Positions 1 to 8,607 of a stretch of DNA of 24,092 nt are shown piece by piece; within the stretch, counting starts at the first letter, position 1, and each line of letters opens with the position of its first letter. The notes under the pieces were generated by a model. That model had not been told where the DNA came from, did not search any database, and saw only the letters and a list, made by a program, of their open reading frames with translations. The DNA is from Mnemiopsis leidyi. Lineage: Eukaryota > Ctenophora > Tentaculata > Lobata > Bolinopsidae. The stretch covers positions 786-24,877 of the forward strand of contig JH156737.1 of the NCBI GenBank assembly GCA_000226015.1, given 5' to 3'. Position numbers and translations under genes: made by a program.

Positions 1-783
1 TATGGGTTGGACTCCCTTTGAGAGTTTGTTTTTGAAGGGGAAGAGGGCTATCAGAAGAGAGCTTTTGTTGATTCGAAACTTATTGACTGTATACTTTCAA
101 CACTGCTTTTCACGTTCTTGTGCTCATATCACATACCTCAAATTATTTGTATTAAAGTAGTTGTTGAAAGTATTAAAAAAAAAGGAAATCAAAAACCAAA
201 AGATGCAATGTGTTTCACCATTATAATCAAATATGTTGGCTAAGACTTTTATAATATTGTGGGCTATTGCCATGTCCGAATCAGTTAAAGGGTGCGGAAG
301 AAGCAAAAAGCAATCCCATCCGTCGTCTGGCTGTCAACTTTTGACATGGCGTTGGCTCCGATAGGCTAATTAACGGTATCAACAATTAATTATTTGCTGC
401 TAAAAGATGCCTTGCGTTGTTGCTGCGCGCCCTTGAAGGCTGCTGTTCCGCGGCAGTAGGTCAAGCAATGTTTGACAGGCTTAAACTTAACAGATGCTTT
501 TATCCATCTGTACAATTAATGGTGAAATTCGTAGCCAACTATTAATAATAAAAGGATAGCTAACCAATATCAGTGAGCAGTTCAAATATAAAATTGAGTT
601 TTATTAAAATTTCTTTGATATTATCATGTATTTTTTCAAATAGTGTTCTTGAAAAAGGCACACATAAATATATAATGGAATTTATCATTTATAGATGTTC
701 TAGAGGTTAGAAGTTTTTATTTAAATTTGATAGTATTTTCGTGAAAAGCGGAAGGATATTTTTATATTTTTATTGTGTAATCG

Positions 784-856
784 ATATTGCAGACGAGAAA
801 ATAAAACTTGTTTAACTTGAAAAACTTGTTTAACTTGATTTTCTCGTGTGCAATAT
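784..856. repeat. 19-bp inverted repeat with tandem 17-mer loop
   Basis: The arms at 784-802 and 838-856 are inverted complements with one mismatch (ATATTGCAGACGAGAAAAT on the left). The 35-nt loop is two copies of AAAACTTGTTTAACTTG (803-819 and 821-837) separated by one base. No coding role is visible. It could be a small foldback element or a degenerate miniature transposon. Confidence 0.7.
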
Positions 857-1159
857 AATGAGACACTACTTCTAATCTTTTTATACTATTTTAAACAGAT
901 AACTTTGTGTATTGTCTTGTACGTCATAGTTTTATAGTTTTTAAGTCTCTGTGTATAATTTAAATTTTCATAACTTTTAACCTTCAAATTGCTCTGTGAG
1001 CAATTTGTGAAAATAAGGCCGAAAAATCTTAATAAATAGTGAAGTTAATAAACCAAACACGCGATTTTGCTAGTCGCGCAGTTAATACTGCAAATTTGTT
1101 CCACATTTTTACAAAGATTTCGCGCCCCCTTATGACGGCGCTGATGGGGCATTGTTATG

Positions 1160-1262
1160 CTGCTGGATCTGGGACTTGAACCCCCGATCTCCTGCATAGA
1201 AAGTCAGGGTAGATACCACCAACCCATAAACCATGATCGAGGGTTAGATGAGAAGGGTCTCT
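1160..1262 (-). mobile_element. SINE A fragment, rearranged
   Basis: Read on the minus strand, 1230 to 1160 gives a tRNA-like head (GGGTTGGTGGTATC, then a box-B-like GGGGGTTCAAGTCCC) that matches the head of the SINE at 23831-24092. Next to it, 1231-1262 on the plus strand reads like the body of the same family (GAGGGTTAGATGAGAAGG). Head and body are therefore inverted relative to each other, so this is a rearranged, non-functional copy. Confidence 0.55.
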
Positions 1263-2084
1263 GTGAAAAGATGTAAAATCTCCCAGGAGTCCCTTAGTAT
1301 AACTGTAAAAGCCTGGATGCAAATTGAAATGCAAATAATTTATGGCCCCAGTAAGCAGCAAGAATATAATTATGTAAATATAACTCTGTCAATAGAGTAT
1401 AACACTGAACAGGATGAGCGTCCACTAATTTTGAGGTTGTGTATAAATCTGCCTCTGATTACACAATTAATGAAAATTTCTTGATTGACTTTATTGTCTA
1501 GCATTGCCAACAGTTGTCACGAAAAAATTATCAATACATTGATATTTAATAAAGTATTATTAAGTCACTCAAACTTTCTTTTACTTTACTGGTGTTAGAT
1601 TTCTTGTCAATGAGTGATGCTCGTCTATAATTTTGCCAGGCTTGAAATGCATGAGAGCTCAGAGCCTGTGATAGCCCCAACAGGTGGTTATCAACCTACA
1701 AGATTTCTTGATATCTGTAAAAATCGAACTTTCTGAGTTTAGGGAGTTGCGTGTATGAGTGGTATGAGATGCAGGTGAAGCCTCTGCAATGTCAGACCAG
1801 ACTGTCTATGGCGGCCACGTTTCTCACATGCCCTGCTGCGCCTACGGCCCCAAAGCATGTTATTCTGCTTCACTTTGTGCTGCACACATCTGCTGTTACA
1901 CTGCACTTGTGGTGTGCAGCAGGCAACTGTATCCATGCTATTGAATTGATATAATTCTTATTTAGAAATTTATTGTTTTATTAAAATATACCGCTTTGAA
2001 AAATTGTACTTTGTATTTGTTACACCTGTACCCACGTTTTTACAGTAATACTAAAGGGGCTCCTGGAGGATTCCAGATCTTTTA

Positions 2085-2233
2085 ACGGAGACCCTATTAA
2101 TTTAACCCTCAATCACAGTTTCCACATCATTCGGCTGAGTTGACTGAAAAAGATTGCACAGCTCAGGCAAATGCCCTTAGCGCACTCCTCTAGGATTAGC
2201 AGATCTGGGAATTGAACCCCCAATCTCCTGCAT
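2085..2233 (-). mobile_element. SINE A, 5'-truncated copy
   Basis: On the minus strand this reads box B (GGGGGTTCAATTCCC), then a body containing GTGCGCTAAGGGCATTTGCC, CTCAGCCGAATGAT and GTGATTGAGGGTTAAAT. It is collinear with 23870-24000, so it belongs to the same tRNA-derived SINE family. Box A is missing, so the copy lacks its promoter. It ends about 85 bp before the KDEL receptor start codon. Confidence 0.7.
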
Positions 2234-2319
2234 ATATTATTTGTATTCATAGCACATGGTCACTTGATCTATTTGTATTGTTTTATTTCTGAACTTACTT
2301 GTTATTTTACAGCAGCAGG

Positions 2320-5300
2320 ATGAATTTGTTCAGATTGTGCGGTGACTTGTCACATCTTGTCGCAATTATCATCCTTCTGCTCAAAATATGGAAAACAAGG
2401 TCTTGTGCTGGTAGGTATATTTTGTCTTAAGTCAACTAGGTTATGCAAATATATTGTGTACTGTTTTAATTGCATTTTATCCGTTTGTATACCTTTAACG
2501 ACACCTTTTTTCAGGTATTTCAGGCAAATCTCAAGCCATGTTTGCCTTGGTGTTCTGCACCAGGTACCTCGACCTCTTCTTCAGCTTCATCTCGCTCTAC
2601 AACACTACCATGAAGATTATCTACATCGCCTGCAGTATTGGTCAGTTCCATATAATATTATCAGACCTATCTATTATAATGGCATTGGCAACGACTTACA
2701 TATGAGCTTGCCGAGAAGGGCACTATCATGTGTTTTATGACTCAGCCAAAAAATTTTCACGACAAAAATACACCAAAATTGCCGCAGTATTTTTATTATC
2801 TGGCCAAAATATTGAGTTGTTTCATAAGCCACCTCAAAAGTTATGCAACATTGAAATATTGCAAAAATCAGGTGTTGTGTCAAATTGACACCTTTTGACC
2901 CAATACCTTTTTTGCTAAAATTCATCCACGTTTGAAATTTTACAACAAGTCTAAAAGATTGTCCGAATTTTTCTAAGTCCAAATTTTTAAATAGATTTTC
3001 AAATTACTCTCAATCCAAAATTTGCTTTACCAACCTATTATGTATGAGCTAAAATTGAACACTATTGCTAAAATGCTTCTAGAATACTAAAACTCTATAT
3101 TATACAACCAGTCACTGTACGATAGATCTTTTACGGTGATGGGGCCTAAACTTTCTTCCATTGATACCGGACCAGCCTCCGGTCGCAGGATACCGTTGAA
3201 GTTGGTCAAACTCACTGGTTGACCACTCACCAGCAGAGTGGTCAGTAACTGATAACCCTTCCGACTTTTATCGTTTATTCGTCACTCGAGGATGGGCCCA
3301 GTTACTAAATCAGTAGTCAATGACTAAGTTTCACGGTTATTTGTACATTGCATTAATGCCCTCTGAATACCATCCCCTTGCTCAAATTATTTGTGTAGTA
3401 GTAGTTGTGGAAAGTATTACATCTAACAATTCACAAAATTCTTGCCAAAATTTTATGGTACTAAAAAGCTCAGTACACGGAAAAAAACGTTTTTTTCTTC
3501 ATATATGGTTGTGATATTCTTGTTACGATTTTTTCCTGCCAGCTGAACATAAAATAAATTAGCTGAAGCCCTTCTCCCTGCGAAACAGCTGGTAAAGCTC
3601 GCTAGTAACTACATATTTACTCTTATGAAATTCACGTTCAACATCTTCCCGAGCATGTGCATTGTGTGGCAGTGGTCACCTGGCGTAAACAGGTGTGCTC
3701 GCGAGCTAGGGCCGAAATTTCTTACCGAGCTCGTGTAGTACATCACTAAACTTTCTCTAAGTACTAATATAATACTATATATAATATACAGGTACTTATT
3801 ATTGAGATATTAGCGACGTCCTAGGCAGTGTTTTGAAGTTTCATGTCAAATCTAGAAACAGTTGCACAAAACAACTGTACAGTCCACAAGATTATAACTT
3901 GTAATCTGCCCAGGAACGTGCTACCTGATATTCATGTAGTTCTATAACTTGTAACCTGCCCAGGAACGTGCTACCTGATATTCGTGTAGTTCTATAACTT
4001 GTAACCTGCCCAGGCACGTGCTACCTGATATTCATGTAGTTCTATAACTTGTAACCTGCCCAGGAACGTGCTACCTGATATTCATGTAGTTCTATAACTT
4101 GTAATCTGCCCAGGAACGTGCTACCTGATATTCATGAAGTTCTATAACTTGTAATCTGCCCAGGAACGTGCTACCTAATATTCGTGTAGTTCTTTAACTT
4201 GTAACCTGCCCAGGAACGTGCTACCTGATATTCGTGTAGTTCTATAACTTGTAATCTACCCAGGAACGTGCTACCTGATATTCATGAAGTTCAAGCCGAC
4301 CTACGACAGTAACCACGACACGTTCCGTGTAGAGTTCCTCCTTGGACCCTGTGTCATTCTGGCTCTTGTTCTTAACCACTCCTTCACCGTTACCGAGGTG
4401 TGTTATCTACTGTTTCTTTGTAGAAATTTCTTTGCTTTTCTTTGCTGCGTGTTCGTTATATGTAGCTATTCCTTGCGTCTTTCTTTTCACAACGGGTTGA
4501 GTCTGAATTTCAACTTACGATGAATAAGTTAAACGATGACACCGTTGGCTGTAACGTTTAATGTTGATAAAATGCCCATGGTTAAGTTACAGTTGGCTAT
4601 GTTATAGGTACTTCTTATAGCTATCCCTAGCTTTAGTTCAAGCGGTAATTCTAGCTTAATGGATTTTAGCTATGACGATTTTAGCTATGTATATGACGAA
4701 CGCTAAATTCTCACTTCCAGATTCTCTGGACGTTCTCTATCTACCTGGAGGCTGGAGCAATTCTACCCCAACTCTTCATGATGTCCAAGACCGGGGAAGC
4801 TGAAACCATCACTAGGTATGTTCTTTTTTGTTCTTCTTTTGGTTAACTCCACAAAGTTACAAAGCTGGGTAGAGCACAAGACTGGCACTCTTTAATAGCA
4901 GCGCTACTTACCTTGTAACCGCTGCATCCCCCACAAAGTAAAGAGAAAGAATGAAAATCGAAAGATTTAAATAAAAATATCATTTGTCGGCTTCAGTTCA
5001 GGAGAATGAACCTGACTCGGACATGGATTATTTATTTACCTTTATATTCTGCAGCTACAAAGCTACGATAACCCCCAACATTCCGATCATATTTCAGCCA
5101 CTATCTGTTCATGCTGGGCATGTACCGTGGACTCTACATTCTCAACTGGGTCTACCGCTACCACACCGAAAGCTTCTTCGATCCCATTGCTGTTGTCGCT
5201 GGGGTTGTTCAGACTGTGCTTTACATCGACTTCTTCTACCTCTATGTGACTAAAGGTTTGTTGATATTTAATTTTACAAGTTTAATGCAGTTTTCTGCTA

Positions 5301-6840
5301 TATTATTTTACCGCTGTTGTAAGGAAAGGTATTAGGGAACGTAATAATTGAATATGAAAATCCTAGTTTGAGTTTCACGACTTTATGAACTCAGTGTTGG
5401 AATGTGTTAGATTGTCACTTATTTTTTTAAATTTTTGTAATGGTTTAAAATTTGTTAAAGATGCATGATCTTAGCAGCCCTTCTTAAATGCTTAAAATAT
5501 AGAGAAACACAAAATACAGCAACTGGTAAGTGGTAGGCTAATATCTGTTGCCTGGATTCAGCAAAATACATTTGTCCAGTTAATAAAATTATAAATAGTT
5601 AAGTGGAGCACTGTCTAATCAATGAAAAGATGCAAACTATAAGATAACCTTAAAAGATTGATAGTCAATAGCCTTTCAACTGCATGGAACTTCTTGATGT
5701 TAAAATATTTCAACGACAAGGGCTCTGAATTGTTGGAGATGTACAATGTCGCTAGTGGTCGTTCTGCCTTCTAGGCTGTCCAAAAAGGGCATAATGGACT
5801 AACGGTTCCAAAAAACTAAGAAAGAGCGCTGCTACCTTAACAGTTATCGTCTGATAACTTGTTGACATTTAATTGATACACCTGTTTTATATGCAGAAAG
5901 ATTTGGTGTACAGTATTAGAGACAAACTGGCTGTATATAGTTCTACTTTTGAATAGTGATGGGCGCAATACAATACAATACAATGCACAGTGCACAAAAA
6001 TCACATCAGAGGTATATATGTGACATATTTTCCTTTATCATTATTATTGTGATTTGTGAATGGTGTATAGCGCGGTATTCCACAATGCCAGGCATCAATA
6101 CTGTTCATGAGTGATCTACTACTTCCCATACACAATTGAAATTTGTGTAATCTTCTCAATCGTATACAGCCACGCAAATATTTACTTCCTCGTTAAAATG
6201 CTTACTTGACCATTTTGGGTGTTGTGCGACAAATGTGTTGTTGTTACAACCACGCTTCCTTGCAACTTAAGAATTAAGATTTTGCTTTCAAAATCATTGT
6301 GGGATAAGAATAATTGTGTCCCTGCATTAAAGAGTGTTGAGAAAAATCCTACACATCTACTTCTAGTTGTTAATGAGGGAAAAGCCACGTTGACACTTAC
6401 ATGCCCGCATTATCCAGGTAACGATATAAGAGATTCACAGGAACGCGCGAAAATCCTTAGCTCATATCGACGCGGAGTCACAGAGTTAAAACTTGTGATG
6501 TGTCCCGGACGCGCGCACGCCGCGCAGCCCAATTTAATCGCCCAAATCGCTAATTTGGGGTTCCCTAATTGGATTAAAGACAGAATCTCGTAACACATGT
6601 TTGAAAACTCATCAAATTACCCTACAAGTGGTCATTGTGTTAATATCCTCCGGCTAAAAACCATTTGTAGAAGTCCACGTCGTAACTGTTTACGAATACT
6701 GGGACACGTCACCATATTTATAGTCACAAATTAGGTGCTATTTATACGATATCATCCTGATTTCGCTTCCTTTGTTTAACTGTTAATGACCAGCCAATAT
6801 TTCAGTGCTCAAAGGAAAGTCTCTGGTGTTACCTTGCTAG
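2320..6840 (+). CDS. KDELR: ER lumen protein-retaining receptor (KDEL receptor), six exons
   Basis: Binds KDEL-type signals on escaped ER proteins in the Golgi and returns them to the ER in COPI vesicles; seven-helix membrane protein. Exons: 2320-2410, 2515-2640, 4264-4397, 4721-4815, 5098-5255, 6806-6840; all phases join and total 639 nt, 212 residues plus stop, gapless against the human protein. Seen: [12 protein letters not shown] (Arg5, His12), TRYLDLF (Asp50), [26 protein letters not shown] (Arg169 equivalent), DFFYLYVTK and the final [11 protein letters not shown]. Introns: 2411-2514, 2641-4263, 4398-4720, 4816-5097, 5256-6805; all GT-AG. Intron 2 ends in a minisatellite carrying copies of its own acceptor. 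The first ATG is chosen by homology; the gene converges on PRPF39. The paralogue (1, 2 or 3) cannot be assigned. The C-terminal lysine/serine motif differs from the usual KGKKLSLPA. Confidence 0.96.
3166..3244. repeat. Pair of short perfect hairpins in KDELR intron 2
   Basis: ACCGGA (3166-3171) pairs with TCCGGT (3178-3183) over a 6-nt loop. TGACCACTC (3220-3228) pairs perfectly with GAGTGGTCA (3236-3244) over a 7-nt loop. No family is recognised. They could be part of a decayed foldback element or have arisen by chance. Confidence 0.5.
3893..4292 (+). repeat. 50-bp minisatellite, 8 copies, each a 3' splice site plus start of KDELR exon 3
   Basis: Units begin at 3893, 3943, 3993, 4043, 4093, 4143, 4193 and 4243 with an exact 50-bp period and only a few substitutions. 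Each unit contains a branch-site-like TATAACTTG, a short pyrimidine run and CCCAG, then GAACGTGCTACCTGATATTC and ATG. In the last unit this is the real acceptor (CAG at 4261-4263) and the first 29 nt of exon 3. In the other seven the same reading frame hits a stop within one unit: TAG straight after the ATG or GTG codon, or TAA later in the unit at 4093. Since 50 is not a multiple of three, inclusion of one extra unit would also shift frame. The array therefore looks like a run of decoy acceptors made by tandem duplication across the intron-exon border. Confidence 0.95.
5966..5984 (+). repeat. CAATA microsatellite
   Basis: About four head-to-tail copies of CAATA in KDELR intron 5. Simple sequence only. 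Confidence 0.7.
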
Positions 6841-8475
6841 ACGTCACGAATGGAAAATCTGCTTGCTCAAGGGGCAAAATCCATTTCCCTGTTTCTACAT
6901 CTAGCTTTTGGGAAGCATATAACGGTGAATTCGTAGTGCTCAAGGGGAGTTTATCAGCTTTGATAAGTTATTTCATTGTGACGGGTTTGTTTTTAAGAGA
7001 TAGACTTGCGTTAAGCTTCAATGACAGGGTCTTTCTTTACCTGTTTACGACAATTACCTCTACAAATATTAAGCAGCTGTTTTATCCCTTTCTTTGACAG
7101 TTTAAGTTAGTATTGTCGTTGTATTTCATATTAAAACGGTTTTTATTTCAGCATTTTAGGGTTCAATCGACTTAAATGTGTCCTTACTTAAAATTTTCAT
7201 CATAAAAGCATTCTAAAGACAGTTATATGAAAGTTCTTTAACTTATTTGTGTTGCCTGAGACCAGTAACTCGGCAGACGTTTACTTTATACAGCATTTCT
7301 CAGGTTATAATTTGAATATCAAGATAACTTTAGATATTGTTAGTAGTTGGTATATATAGTTGCAACGCGACAATTTTTTGAGTTTGTGCCCGTGTATAGC
7401 ATTATGAAATATTACAATTCAATTATATTTTCCAGTTAAATACACGAAGTCTATAATTTGTTGACATTCGGAAAAGCTTGTGTGATTTATAGGAGAAACG
7501 ATCTTGACTATATCTGAACAGACCGGACGGTAACATGTATTGAACATCAAATTTCGACCCAAGTTGAGTTACTGGTCCTTTTGTAATCCAATTAATTTAC
7601 TCTCTTCACTAGCCTTCGCTCTACTCTCTTTTCACAAGCCTCAGCGATTCATTTTTGCGCCAAACTTCGAGCCTCTGCCCTCAATCCGCGTTGCAACTGC
7701 TTTTAAGAGTTCACCGGGCGCTGCGTGGCTCTCTCTACGTTTCCCTCCGGTCGTCGTAGACAGTTAGGACTAAGGTACCCAGGTAAATAAGGACTGCAAA
7801 GATAGGACAGATGAAAATCAATAGAATCGCTTGATTTCATGCATATACGCGACGATCGACGTACGTGGGGCCTATTTAGCGCGAAGAAAGCATTTCTTTA
7901 TACGCGATTCATGTCAAATCTGCTAGTACGTGAGGGCATACTTGCTATTTTGTCCCAGTTTGGCACAGTCGCCTGAGAGAAGAAAAGCCCGCCTACCCAA
8001 ATTCACTGATTTTAACGAATCCAAGTTGGACTCCGTTTGATGAGTATTGAGTTTAGAATAAATTTGAAGACCTGAGCAAGGCTGGCTATAGAAACAAAGT
8101 AAAACATTATTTAAAATCAAGAGACGTTAAAAGTAGATATTCGGGGAAATGAATTCTTGAACACTCAGGATCGGGAACAATCAGTATCTGTACGAACTAC
8201 GATCATTTAAAAATTTGAACTATGAGGAAAGCTCGTGTAGAAATATGTGAGTTTGGGCATAGCAACTTCTTTAGAATATAATCAAACGTCAAACATAATG
8301 CTTTGTATAAAAATATTGCAGTCAAAAGTACCACTTAAACTCATGCGGCAACAAACGCAGGCTTGAATGTGGGACGATTCATTATAAATTAAATCAAATA
8401 GCAAAAGACTGGACTGTTATTTGTCTGATGTATAGAGCGGTTAATGAACCAAGCAATTAAATGATTGTATGGAAT
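6841..8475. other. Interval between convergent genes KDELR and PRPF39
   Basis: This holds the 3' ends of the two converging transcripts. ATTAAA near 7130 is a possible poly(A) signal for KDELR. Two extra copies of the TGCTCAARGG motif that opens KDELR exon 6 lie at 6864 and 6937. The 7600-7760 stretch is richer in C and CpG than its surroundings and includes TTTTGCGCCAAA (7653-7664), a match to the E2F palindrome. Open frames at 6786-7097 and 7540-7767 have no recognisable family features. Nothing else was found. Confidence 0.5.
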
Positions 8476-8607
8476 TTAGTAGCCCCTGTTCTGTTGGGGC
8501 TGCTGGTATTGACCTTGAGCAGCAAACTGTTGTTGTTGAGCGTATTGTGAATACCATTGTTGGTATTGTTGTTGTTGTTGGGCTTGCTGCATGTTGTAGT
8601 TCATGTT
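8476..8607 (-). other. PRPF39: PRPF39 exon 17: Gln-rich tail, stop codon
   Basis: Follows CACTTCAG and encodes 43 residues, beginning [10 protein letters not shown] and ending QPQQNRGY before TAA (8478-8476). It is mostly Gln, Tyr and Asn, coded by CAA/CAG runs. Human PRPF39 also ends in an aromatic and Asn/Gln-rich tail, so this is an expanded version of a family feature. Confidence 0.85.

Larger units (their letters stand above)
1..2319. other. 5' flank of the KDEL receptor gene, no gene recognised
   Basis: No protein of a known family was found on either strand; the short open frames here lack family motifs and splice context. The stretch holds a hairpin with a duplicated loop (784-856), two SINE pieces (1160-1262 and 2085-2233) and a hairpin in a GC-richer block (arms 1878-1887 and 1912-1921, ten paired bases). 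The sequence TTTTACAG at 2305-2312, just before the KDEL receptor start codon, looks like a 3' splice site, so a non-coding first exon of that gene probably lies somewhere in this flank. Its position and the promoter could not be fixed. Confidence 0.5.

Noticed and set aside
1751..1954. Overlapping plus and minus frames of about 65 codons in the GC-richer block
   Set aside because: No family motif, no splice context; composition alone explains the open frames.
3893..4292. Resemblance to a CRISPR array because of regular repeats
   Set aside because: Repeats are head-to-tail without spacers, the host is an animal, and the units are copies of an intron-exon border.
4853..4920. tRNA-like stretch in KDELR intron 4 (CTGGGTAGAGCACAAGACTG)
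   Set aside because: It has box-A-like bases but no convincing box B or acceptor pairing, and no second copy.
5111..5335. 74-codon frame starting MLGMYRGLY as an independent gene
   Set aside because: It is KDELR exon 5 read through into the intron.
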